Of a DNA stretch of 64,000 nucleotides, positions 34,101 to 44,441 are shown piece by piece. The stretch is taken from contig NC_056551.1 of assembly GCF_910596095.1 (NCBI RefSeq), positions 14,401,501-14,465,500 of the forward strand. The letters are read 5' to 3'. The notes beneath the pieces are model-generated. The model worked only from the letters and a program-made list of their open reading frames with translations. It made no database searches and was not told where the DNA came from. Origin of the DNA: Thunnus maccoyii. Taxonomy: Eukaryota; Chordata; Actinopteri; Scombriformes; Scombridae. The first letter of the stretch is position 1. Each line of letters starts with the position of its first letter. The translations under genes and the position numbers were made by a program.

Positions 34101-35137
34101 AAATGAAGTTCAAGGCATGTTTATGACAGTGTTACGACATTGTATTGCTGTGTAGTGCAGTGTTTGTCAATCCTGGTCCTGGTGCACCTCTGCCCTGCAT
34201 GTTTTAGACGGTTCCCTGCCCCAACACACCTGATCCAAATTAATGTCTCATTATCAGGCTTCTGCAGATCTCGATGAGGAGCTGATGGTTTCAATCAGGT
34301 GTGCTGAAAGAGGGGAAACATCTAAAACATGCAGGGGCAGGGGTGCCCCAGGACCAGGGCTGAAAAAAAACACTGGTGTAGTGTATCAATCTACTATGTT
34401 TAACTGTGTAACTAATGGATGAGTCAATGAGAAGCAGAGGTTTTTGATGCAGGAGCATGAATCTCTGACATGCATTTCAAATTACATCTTCACGGATAAA
34501 GCGGAGACCGACGAAGGGATGTAGTTGAGGATAAACACTGTTTACACATGTAGACGAATACAGACACCCATCTTTTATTATGAGTCAATATATATCTTTT
34601 TGATAGTTTTCCAATACAGCTGCATCAGTTAGCTAGAGTCAAAACTACTTATAAAGAAAGGCAACGGTCTTTATATGAAAAAAAACCCCAAATAGCGTTA
34701 ATTGTTGTTTTTTTTTTCTAGAAACAAATGTGGCTAAGTGGGCTGCACTCGCTAGGTGTTTGTCGTTTATAATTTGCCGAGTGAAGCTTTTAGTTGCCTA
34801 ATTTTTAAAATAAAAAAATCAAATACTGTCACAGTGCCGACGGCAAGGGGTCAAGCCACGCCGTCCAGCAGGAGCACAGCTGCGGTTTAAAAATCACCGG
34901 AGCCCGTGGTTTCTCCAACAGGCCTCCTCTCCTGACCTGCCGCTAGCGTTACAGCTGTAATCCCTGTTTCTCCCAGTTTCACGTCGAGCCGACGGGAATG
35001 TATGCAGAGGAAGAAGGGGGGAAAAAAACACAACAACAACTTGAGATTTATTTACCTGTCCGTGGCGGGTCCGTTAATGTGAGGACGAAGAGAAGAGAGA
35101 AGAGGACGAAACTGCTGCTGTCAGCCTTCGGCAACAT
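21862..35137 (-). CDS. dgcr2: DGCR2 integral membrane lectin-like receptor
   Basis: This is a single-pass membrane protein of the DiGeorge region, a putative adhesion receptor. Exons (minus, 5' to 3'): 35137-35056, 27558-27436, 24950-24864, 24744-24534, 23790-23714, 23615-23433, 23335-23132, 22959-22807, 22419-22183, 22094-21862; 1590 nt, 529 residues against about 550 in human. Order of parts: signal peptide starting [13 protein letters not shown]; an LDL-receptor class A repeat ([11 protein letters not shown]...[16 protein letters not shown]); a C-type lectin domain (CPSGWHHYE...WVGYQYVIT...[15 protein letters not shown]); a VWC-type Cys-rich module (CVDIKDNVV...CCKFTC); a transmembrane helix ([17 protein letters not shown]); then a cytoplasmic tail with two PPPPY motifs, which could bind WW-domain proteins. 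The tail ends SSLSTMV, close to the human NTVV end. All phases agree. The first intron is 7.5 kb. Confidence 0.96.
30530..30825 (+). mobile_element. LINE 3' fragment (L2/CR1/Rex1-like)
   Basis: The plus-strand frame from 30546 reads [14 protein letters not shown]...[13 protein letters not shown], the usual C-terminus of the reverse transcriptase of L2/CR1-like LINEs. It is followed by an AT-rich 3' tail with TATAAATAAAGTTATTA. Only the 3' end is present, as expected for a 5'-truncated insertion. The exact clade is uncertain. Confidence 0.65.
32675..32770 (+). repeat. Teleost repeat tail
   Basis: The phrases GGGAAGAACAT and ACCACCGAGCCACCGTACTGC are characteristic of the tail of a common teleost repeat. 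Only a short piece remains. Confidence 0.4.
34158..34375. mobile_element. hAT-type MITE, complete, in dgcr2 intron 1
   Basis: This is a 218-bp palindromic element. The left end CAGTGTTTGTCA...TCCTGGTCCTGG is mirrored by the right end CCAGGACCAGG...AAACACTG, and internal arms pair (CATGTTTTAGA with TCTAAAACATG). The 8-bp GTGTAGTG is duplicated exactly at 34150-34157 and 34376-34383, the hallmark of hAT transposition. There is no coding capacity. The perfect duplication suggests a young insertion. Confidence 0.88.
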
Positions 35138-35440
35138 TTATCCTCCATTCATAGTAACTCCTCTATCCAGAAATGTAACAAATATACAGAGGATCTGCGC
35201 CGCCGTCGACCTCTTCGGATTTATAACGTTGAACGTTTAACTCGATTTACGCCCATTTTTTATGCGCCCAAAGCGGCAGCTAACGTAGAAAAATAACGCC
35301 TGAAACGCATAGTCACAACGCACAGCGACGGTTTAATCTGACCGAGCAGCTAACGGCAGCCAACTGGCTCAACCGTTAACGTCCTCTGCTGCTGCTCGGT
35401 GTGAAGCGGCGCTGATCCAAGATGGCTGCGTCGTCCCATC
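35138..35440 (-). promoter_or_regulatory. dgcr2: dgcr2 5' UTR and CpG-rich promoter
   Basis: CpG frequency rises sharply above the dgcr2 start codon. The stretch contains repeated GCTAACG/TTAACG motifs near 35278, 35349 and 35375 and an AAGATGGCTGC (YY1-like, plus-strand orientation) at 35420-35430. The transcription start is not defined by sequence alone. Confidence 0.5.
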
Positions 35441-35535
35441 ACAACAATCCCAATCATGCAACGCACAGGCTATCAACCGGAGGAGCTGCCGGGGCGGAGT
35501 TGAGCCGATTATACCCAGCGTGACACACGATAACT

Positions 35536-35539
<4 letters not shown>

Positions 35540-35575
<36 letters not shown>
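35540..35575. repeat. (TG)n microsatellite
   Basis: An uninterrupted TG run of about 36 bases just upstream of the dgcr2 promoter region. Confidence 0.9.
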
Positions 35576-35577
<2 letters not shown>

Positions 35578-35579
35578 GT

Positions 35580-38147
35580 TTACATTATTATATGATGAAT
35601 CCAACCCAAAAATATAATCGCTGGTTGACCTGAGTGTGCAGCGCTGACGATGGACGCAGTTTATCACAGCAATCATGAAAGGGGCTGTTATTGTAGTACT
35701 AATTAAAAAACTAATTACATGTGACAACATCACTTACCCCAAGGTCATAAATGAACATGACCCCACATCATCAATCACTCCAGCCAAGCAGAGATTTATT
35801 CTAAGTCATTATTTTACTAAAAACACTCATGAAATTAGATTTGCCTTTTACTTTTGGGGTCCTTTGTGACAAAATAAAGCATAAATATGCATTTCTACCC
35901 TTAATGTGATCATGTAATTTTCTCTATTTTATGGTCTTCCTTCCCTTCTTGGGGCAGTCTGACCTATTTGACCTTGTGAGATGGCCCATGGGTCAAACTC
36001 AAAGACTGCAGTTATCATAAGGGGTCAGTCCCTGTCCCTGTCCTTTATGGGAATTCACAGCCTACTTTTGTAATCATGATGGAAGACATCTAATGTCTTA
36101 ACATCCGCTTTCAGGCTTTCATTTGCACATGATTTGTGTGTGAGTGTGGAGAACCATTATCATACTGTCACAAATCATACAACCACTGAGCCACAGTTCA
36201 AACGCCACACTCGAAATGAAAAAGAAGTTGTACAAACACTCCTAAAAAATCAAAAGATGGTGCTATTCAATGTTTTTTGTCCTTTTCAACATGTACATCC
36301 ATAGTAATCCATGCCATTTACCAATAATCTCACAGTATCATTATATGTTCACCTATAACCAGCTGGATGAAACTGGTGTTGAGTATCAGAGCCCTTGATA
36401 AGATAAGTTCACTTTCAGGTTTGCCTTAAGACAATACTCATACGCCCATAGGCACATTGAATAAGTTATGACTGTTGTAATTATTCCCACTGTGCATACA
36501 GGCTGTGAAGTGATCCCCTCCTAGTGTGACTCAAATATAAGAGATGGGGGACAAAAATTCACAATCCTTATTCTGTGCATAAATGCATTCTTAAATTCAG
36601 CTGTCGCTAAAATGAGGGTAAAGCAGTCTGAACAAGTCTTTCTAGTACAAATTTCTATTCAATTCTTCCACTGCAGCACAGCAGGAAAACGCTGTCTCTG
36701 GGGAAACACAAAGGGAATTTCTTATTAAAAAACCTGTACTGCTGGAAGATACCCACTTGACTTAAAGACTGCTGAAGTCTCATATTAGCTTCAGCTCATG
36801 TTTGAAATGCATTTTGACACAGTGTTGCACTAGTAAGGAATTACTTCACGGCCACTATGGAGAGAAAGACAAATTACAGCAACCGATAACACTTTTAAAG
36901 TACATATAGGCGTGCAAGCATTGTTTTAAGGCAGATTTAAAATGCACAACTATCCTATTACTGCTTTTGTGGAAGGATATTTCTTACCAGAGATAAACAT
37001 GCATATTAAACATGAACTGGAAATCATTTGGGGTGTTTGTGACTAAGCGCATATCGTAAACAACCAATTTAAAATGTTTGACTCACTCCTGCACACCATC
37101 CTTAGTTATGAAAACACTAACCGATGAATCATGACTCCCCTGTTGACTTTCACACACAACTTCAGCCTTGTAAGCTCTAATGTTCAGAAAAACAAACTTG
37201 AGATCATGTTGAACTATTTCTGTTTGTAGTTTAAACCCAGAACAGTATAACTACGTCTGTACATTTGAAGCTTGCTAAAAAAAACCAACTTATTATCCAC
37301 AGTTCTGATCAACCACCAGTAGAAAACAGACAGGAAACAGAGCTGTTGATTAGGTTGTCATCTGATGATACATGGTATGATATTCTTTTGCAGACCATTT
37401 TACATCAAAAAGGTCCTACTCCTTTATAGATTTTTTTAAAAAAGGTGGTCCAGTTTTATGTTGCTGAATCCAGCTCTGCTTGTTGCATTTTCAATTTTAA
37501 ACTTGAAGGATAAATGGCAAAAAGAAACATGGAAAAAACATTCATCATTTAAACTCCACGCCAGCGAGCTGTCTGACTGAAGTCCATTTTTGACACAAAC
37601 ACAAAACAGTGAGATTAGTTGAACTTGTTTTAAGGTAACAAAACAACACTTTGTCTCTGCATCATAGAAATGACTCAAACACTGAGATGCGACCGCTCTT
37701 GGATGCTGTGTGTTGAAGCCACATTTGTGTGTGTGATTCTCAGAAACAACTGCTGGATTACAATCATGAAATAAAAATATCAGTTAAGCATGTGCTGCTG
37801 GGTATGAGGCAGGGATAACTAAAGTTTGCAAGGGTGTAAACAACTGAACAAAAAAATCAATAAAAACTGGATTTTTGAAACAAAACTTAAAAAAAAAATA
37901 AAATTAATTAAATAGAATATGGCCACTAAAGTGAATTTTACAGTGAACTACATTAATCCATCTCTGCAAAAATGTAACAAATAAATCCTTACAAATTCTT
38001 AAATCCAATGTATGTTCCTCTATCCAGTCATCCAGCCCAAAGATGTGCTCTGTAATTCGAGAAAACTCGGTATTTAAAGTTATAATTAAGTTCTCCACAT
38101 TATAAGAACTGTGTTTTGTACGATCCCAGCAGAGAAAAGGGTCCTTC
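35580..38147. other. Spacer between dgcr2 and ess2, with ess2 3' UTR
   Basis: No gene was identified. The right few hundred bases should be ess2 3' UTR, but I could not find a clear AATAAA on the minus strand. A diverged copy of the repeat seen at 55.19-55.49 kb lies at about 36.50-36.62 kb. Confidence 0.5.
36500..36620. repeat. Diverged copy of foldback-type teleost repeat
   Basis: The sequence GAGATGGGGGACAAAAATTC...TGTGCATAAATGCATT aligns with GTGATGGGGGGCAAAAAAC...CATGCAAAAATGTATT at about 55326-55372, including the following CAGCTG/GAAGCT stretch. Flanks are too eroded to set the ends. Confidence 0.4.
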
Positions 38148-41100
38148 TTAGAAAAAGTCTGAGGCTTTCCGTCTCTTGGGAAGCTGCAGCAGATTGTCTG
38201 TGAGTGAAGTGAGGTCCTGAGTGCCTGGCGTCTTGGCTTTGTTTGGCGTTGGTGTTCCTGAGGGAGTGGACGGGCCACCGAAGGGAGACTTGTAGCCAGG
38301 GACTCTGTGCGAGGGTGATGGGGTGTAACTTGCCCTTAAGGCTTTGTCCGTGTATTTGCTGGATGTCCGATTTACAAGCCTCTGCAGGGCGGGGGTGAGG
38401 GCTGGGCTCAGACCTTTAGGCGTAAGACTGCAACACAAAGGTTGATGTAATCAGTTAATGATAGCTGCAAGTAATTCACTAAAAAAAACACTGTGCTAAC
38501 TAGTGAAACTCTCCGTTTTATGGAGAGGAGGTGACAAATGTAGTGATCTTTTTACTTGCAGAAATAAATACTCTAAAGAGTGCAGACGGTCAAATGTCTT
38601 TACCTTGCAAGGTTCTCTGTGACCTTTCGCAATGCCTCCTGCTTCTTTGCGCGGTTTTTAGCAGCAGCTTCGTTGGCCATCTTTATACCCAATCTCTCTC
38701 GTCTTCCTGGCTCTGGAATCTTTCAGAAACAGCGTATTTTAAGTCTCAACATTTTACAACTTAACAAATAACTCAAACTTAATGATTTACAAATCATTAC
38801 AGCCACTGAAACTTTATTACCTTAAACGATGGGCCGTGGTTCCTCTCGACATATGGAGTTTCTGACCCATCCAGACGAAACGGGGTGCTCTCGATCTCAC
38901 CCCACGTCATGAGAGGTGACTCAGCGACACCTGAGAGGACAAAACGAAGCATTCAAAACTCTACTAAGTAGGTTGCATCATTAACCAATGTAGTTTGATC
39001 TGTCTCAGGATTGTTACAATGTTCAAGAGGATTTTTAGACTTGCTTACCAGGTGCAGGGGAAGGCGTTCTTTCAAAGCCATATCCGTTGACTGTTGGAGA
39101 TTCATGTGGGATGAGCTCTTTCCCATCTGGGCCAACTTTACCCTGTTTGAACTGGCCAGAGAACATGATAGATGAGCTACATAATTCAGGGATTAAAGTA
39201 TATTAACAATGAAGCTTTCCCTAATGCGGCATCATGCATTTTGTGATTTCATAATATATCATAATCCTATATTTTACCTGTGCATTGAGGGCTGCAGCCT
39301 GTTGAATCTGGCTTTTGTTGAGAGCTTTGCTGAATGGGTCTCCAACGAAGCGTGTGTTCTTGTGAACTACTTCCCTTGGCTTCTTAAAGATAGCATCGTC
39401 GTCTTTAACACCTGATTTGAAGAAGAGAAAAACGCATGAAATTCACTTCCCCCCCCCTTTCACTTAACTTTATTTAACTACAAGATGTGTTTTCATAGCT
39501 GCCTTTACTCAATCCAAGTTTGATCCTCTTACCTTCTGGATAATACATCAAGGCATTCTTCGCTTTGTACTCCCATGTTTCCAGTCCAGCTTTGACACAT
39601 TCAAGAGCTGCCTTCTCCACTGATGGTAAGGCAAGTTGCTCTTCATGGCGCTGGAAAATATTATTGAGTGTTTATAAATGTTATCAAAATAGACTAAGGG
39701 TGTGTCATAAGTTAAATAATCATCTGGATGACAGTAATCAAATGCTGCTACAAATAAATTTAAGCAACCTTTCTTTTCATAGCTACCTTACAAGCCTACT
39801 GGTGGCAAGTGTTTGAAACTCAACGGACTGATGCTTTTAATTTTAAGTCCCCCTCAACTCAAAAATGGATTTTGGTTACAGTTTTTTACTTTGATGTTTG
39901 AGCTTCTGAGTGCCTACCTGTTTGAATTCAGCCTCAGCTTCATATAACCAGGCGTGCTTGAGCTTCTCCTTATCTTTTGCTAGATCCATTATCTGCTCAA
40001 ATGATGCATTATCCTCGCTGGTATTTTTAGCGAGGAAGCGATCCAGACAAGGCAGCTCTTTCTCTTCCTTTTCATCATACTTGCTCTCTATAAAACACAA
40101 CATCAATAGAAATCGGGTTAAATTTTAAGTATTTGAAACTCCATTTGTTAGTGTATTACTGCCAAACATGTCCATTCATAAGACCGAGGAATGGAAGAGG
40201 AGAAAAATATACAGAACGGAAACAATTTAGGTCAATTTAAAAGTTGGAAACAGGTCTGTGGGTTCATATGAACACACAGATAAACATTTGAACATTATAT
40301 CACGAACTTCTTGAGAGTTTCGGCTCTTCATCTTAAAAAAAAAAAAGAGATACTTACCACCATCTATACCCTTAGCGCCATGAGTGGAGGAGGGAGATCC
40401 TGAACGACCCACTGGTGTCTCAAAACTAGCTGGTGTCACATCTTATACACAAAGAGGATGGAGAAAAAAAAAAACAGATGTAAAACATGTTTATGGGACC
40501 CAGAAGAGATATCTAACAGATACAATTTGTACCTTTCATGATATCACTAACTAATATGATCAATTTTTACATGGTATAACATGAAAATACAACTTTAAAT
40601 GTATTACTCACAAGGTGCAGTTGATCGTGGGGTAGATTTTGTCAGAGATGATCCATATCGGATGGATATCTCTCTCATTCTCTCAAGATCTCCATTTTCC
40701 TCTGCATCAAGATAGTCCTTCTGCGCCTGCAATTTTGTCACATCTGGGAAGAAGTCCCTCTGGATGATCTTCTCTAAACTCTGTTAGAAGTTGACAGATA
40801 GGAACATTCAGCTTTGTTTAAGGGCAAATAATGACATGTTCAGTTACATAACGGACGTGTATTTCTCAAGCAAGTCTCACTTTCACTCTCAATGTAGTAT
40901 GTTTTCTAGCTTGCTAGTGTCCAAAACAAAACAAGGTAGGTCAGCAACTAACTATTATTTTGACTCTTGATCTCAATCTGTAGATTATTCTCTTAGCTCT
41001 TCAATCCTTTCGTCTATGAAAATGAAACACCAGGAAATAGTGAAAAATGATCACAATTTCCCAGAGCCCAAGAGAAGACGTCTACAAATTGTTTGTTTTG

Positions 41101-41922
41101 TCTGACCAACAGTTCAAAACCGAAATATATCCGAGTTACAATTATATAAAAACAGAGAAAAGCTGCAAATCCTCACAATTGAGAAGCTGTGGGGCTTATA
41201 GAGAAATGTGAGGCTTTATTGCTTGAACATTTATATAATCCAATAATCTCTTATCAAGCTTGTTGATTTTTATTTTTCTGTTGATTGACTAATTGAGTAA
41301 TCAAATTACTATTTCAGTTTTACAAGATTGTATCTTGTGATCAGGATAGTTTTAGTGAGTGAGCAGAATATTTCTGGACTCAACAATTTGATATAATTAA
41401 TATGACAAGTCCCAAAACATCTCAAATCCTAAAACATGTCTATTTAATCTTATATCATGATATGACTCCAACATTTATATACTGTACATAATGTTACCAC
41501 CTTAATTTGTTTCTGAAAACAGCAGGTGGGGTATCTCTGATTTGTCACATTTCTCACAAGGCACTGAAGAGTTCCTTAGTTACTTATTCCCTCCTTAAAA
41601 ACACACAGAGCTCAACACCAAAAGTAATATTTGTTTCACTGAATAATTAACCTGTTCAATTGTTTTTTAACCTAGTGATATGAAATACAACACGTCTGTT
41701 ATGATGTCTGATAACTAGCTAACGTTACTGATAGCCCGTCCCCGCAGGTCTCCCTATCATAGACCATCATTTAGCTACCTCAATGTACTCCTCTTCATCG
41801 AGGACCTTTCTCGTCAGCTTCTCCTTGTCCGTCTCAGGCTGCTGTCGGAGAGCCACAGTTGTGACCGCTGAAGGGACGAGAGTCCCGGACAGCGATTTCC
41901 TCACGCTAGCGCTGCCCTCCAT
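38148..41922 (-). CDS. ess2: ESS2 splicing factor homologue (DGCR14)
   Basis: This is a nuclear protein associated with the spliceosomal C complex. Exons (minus, 5' to 3'): 41922-41779, 40780-40612, 40441-40358, 40087-39918, 39650-39533, 39411-39278, 39151-39049, 38930-38821, 38719-38604, 38427-38148; 1428 nt, 475 residues, against about 476 in human. Recognised blocks are VLDEEEYIESLEKIIQRDFF near the N-terminus, LAKNTSEDNASFEQIM, the charged RHEEQLALPSVE...WEYKAKNALMYYP, KNTRFVGDPF, and PLMTWGEIESTPFRLDGS. The C-terminus is rich in TP/SP (TPKGLSPALTPALQRL...SPSHRVPGYKSPF), ending in a basic KRRKASDFF. The start ATG is in a CpG-rich context. As in mammals it sits between dgcr2 and gsc2. The TSSK1/2 retrogenes found at this place in mammals are not seen here. 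Confidence 0.96.
40950..41335. repeat. ess2: MITE copy in ess2 intron 1
   Basis: This is the reverse orientation of the same family as 1690-1950. It contains AATTTCCCAGAGCCCAAGAG and AATTGTTTGTTTTGTCTGAC, with ATTGACTAATTGAGTAATCA near the right end. Ends are eroded and no target duplication could be seen. Confidence 0.5.
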
Positions 41923-42190
41923 TGTGGACAAAGTTAGCCTCCTAGGCTAACGGCTAACGGCGAACCTTCTACGACAAAACACCCACTGAATGGAAACAGA
42001 AGGTGGCCTTTGTATTTAACAGGTACCGCTTCAATAGTTTAGTCTTATTGTAGAAAATTACACCTTTAAAGTAGCGTATATGTCACCAACTGTAACCCGT
42101 AAGCTAACTTTTAGCCACCTCAGGGCAGCAGCATACAAACAACGTAGTGATTGCGTACAGTCTGACTAGTTACGTCACCGGAAGTTTACT
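41923..42190 (-). promoter_or_regulatory. ess2: ess2 promoter with CRE-like and ETS motifs
   Basis: Upstream of the ess2 ATG lie repeated CTAACGGCTAACGG motifs at about 41945-41960. Farther up, TTACGTCA (42170-42177) overlaps ACCGGAAGT (about 42177-42185), a CRE/ATF-like site abutting an ETS site. This layout is common in housekeeping promoters. Binding is inferred only. Confidence 0.45.
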
Positions 42191-42970
42191 TCAGCTCAAG
42201 AAATTTCCACTACAAAAGAAAAAATGCCTACTTTTTCTGTTATTCTTTATTTTTTAAGTTATTTTTCCATCTATTTATTATTATTATTACTTTGATCCTT
42301 TGTCCTGTTACCATGTTGATTGTATCAACAAACTGAAAGTGAAGTCATGTCCTTTAGGTTATCTTTATTTCATTATGATGCCCAATTGTTTTATTATTGT
42401 AACACATGTTGTAAGTGATGCTTTCTATAAATAAGGTGATGGGGAAAAGAAAAAAAGAAATTTCTAGTATACAGGCAAGAAAAGGAAATGTATTTCCAGT
42501 AAACAATATCTCATTATTTCTAATATAAATTTTATTATAACTTTAAAGTTAAAACGTTGTGATATATGATCAGTTTATCAGTATATTTTTGTGGAATGTG
42601 TTTCAGTGCTTCATTAGTCTGATCGACTCATATGACTAAACTAACACAGTACTACTCCATATAAAACATCTCTGATTATGTTTTTGAGCCTCCAGGGGTT
42701 ATTGACCCCCACACTGACAACTATTGGTCTAAATTAACTACATTATATGAAGATCTTTGATATAAAAGTTGAAAGTTGCTGAAAACCTTGGAAAATTTTC
42801 ACTATTTTTTCCTCCACAAAAACCTGCATGAAGGTGTTTTGTAAGCTGAAAAGAGGAGATGTATGATCTGTATATTAATAACCTAATTCTAAGTCAGCTT
42901 TTGAATTGGTATGACACTTCAACATGTGCAGCTTGTGTTATAGCTTGCATAAAAAATGAAGTTCCTCCAT
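42190..42970. other. Spacer between ess2 and gsc2
   Basis: This AT-rich sequence has no gene on either strand and no clear mobile element. Confidence 0.5.
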
Positions 42971-42985
42971 CTCTCTGAAAAGAAC

Positions 42986-42991
42986 TTTATT
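42986..42991 (-). terminator. gsc2: Polyadenylation signal of gsc2
   Basis: TTTATT on the plus strand (AATAAA on minus) lies about 430 bp after the gsc2 stop codon. It would give a 3' UTR that contains the large microsatellite at 43249-43351. Confidence 0.45.
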
Positions 42992-43247
42992 TGTCCTCAA
43001 GGACACTTTTTTCACAACCAGTGCAAATTAAATCCATTCACAGACTCATGATTTAAACCATCATAATTAACATCATAATATACAGTCAGTCTTCTATCAT
43101 TCACTCAACAATCAAATAGGCTACAAAATCGTCTACAGTCACGCAGTTTGACTGACAAAAGTCCCATGTTTGTTTATTTTCTAAAACAAAAAGTCTGGCT
43201 ACAATATTTGATAATAATAGCAAGAAAATTTCCTTGTATTTATGTAA

Positions 43248-43351
<104 letters not shown>

Positions 43352-43418
43352 TTGCTGGACACAAAGCTGTGGTCCAAATATACATTACAGTATACAGTTC
43401 ATATATACAGTACAAAAT

Positions 43419-44441
43419 CTAGTTTTCTGTGTTTCCCACAGTAAATGTAAGTCTTTTCTGGCGCCTCCACTTTGCTCTTCGGTTTTTAAACCAAACCTAT
43501 AAACAGAAAAAATATAATGTTATTTTTTATTGTTTCAGTGACATACTGTACTTATATTGTTTGGCCCTTACAAATTCACATTTACATAAACAAGTGGAAC
43601 AGCAATGGCCATCATTATTAAACATTATCAACAAAAGTATATAATATAATATATATAATATAATTAAAACATGACAAATTGAACAGAGCTCAGGTGTGAT
43701 CATATCCAAGCTCAGCTGAAGTATTTAAACTATGGTCTAGTGGTCTTGAGATTCTCCTCATTCACACACATATAGATGACAAGCTGCAACACAACATCCA
43801 GTTGGATCATTCTGAAAGTTATTTAATCCTCTGTGTGGCTCGGCAGTCTTACCTCTACTCTTTCTTCTCTTAAGTGTGTGCGCTCTGCTAGTTTTTCCCT
43901 CGTGTTCACATCAGGATACTGGTTCTGCAGGAACAGCTCTTCCAGTGCGTCCAGCTGTTCCTCTGTGAAAATGGTGCGGTGACGTCTGGTCCGCCTCTGC
44001 ACCTGACCGGGCGACTGCTCTTCTCTGTGAGCCTCTGCCAGCCTGCACGGGTCCGAGAGCATCGCTGTGGCCCATCCATACTGACAGGCAGCAGGCAGGA
44101 GATCTGATTTGAAGTTAAAGTGTTATTAATGTCAAAATCAGTTTTAAAACAGGTACCACCAGAGCTGATTCTTCTCATAAAGAGAAAAGGGTTTTTATCT
44201 TACCTTCATGCATGAAATCAGTCTGGAATACGTCTCCACAGTGGGAGCAGTAGCAGCAGTACAGGCAGGCGTGATGAACAGTCTCTGTCTGGCCTCCAGC
44301 AGGACTCATTGCCTTTTCTTTTAGTCCAGCACCACTTGTTCCACATGACTGTATGTCCCCATTACTGTTGGGGTATTTTCTCAGAATGTTTTCAATAGTG
44401 AAAGGAAACTTTTGTTTCTCCACCCTGATTAGTCCATCCAT
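43419..44441 (-). CDS. gsc2: Goosecoid-2 homeodomain repressor
   Basis: This is a paired-like homeobox transcription factor. Exons (minus, 5' to 3'): 44441-44204, 44103-43853, 43496-43419; 567 nt, 188 residues. The start MDGLIRVEK is followed closely by FTIENIL, a goosecoid/eh1-type motif that recruits Groucho/TLE co-repressors. After a Cys-rich stretch comes [13 protein letters not shown], then the homeodomain from [19 protein letters not shown] to [15 protein letters not shown]. Residue 50 is Lys, the bicoid/goosecoid class, which favours TAATCC-type sites. The third exon begins inside helix 3, as in goosecoid genes. The tail after the homeodomain is only ten residues ([10 protein letters not shown]), shorter than in GSC. 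Location beside ess2 matches human and mouse GSC2. Confidence 0.94.

Larger units (their letters stand above)
27559..35055 (-). other. dgcr2: Large first intron of dgcr2
   Basis: This 7.5 kb intron has a GT donor at 35055 and an AG acceptor at 27559-27560 on the minus strand. It contains poly-T runs near 28117 and 28747, a LINE 3' fragment near 30.53-30.83 kb, a CA tract at 31046-31071, a repeat tail near 32.68-32.77 kb and a complete hAT-type MITE at 34.16-34.38 kb. I see no nested gene. Confidence 0.75.
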
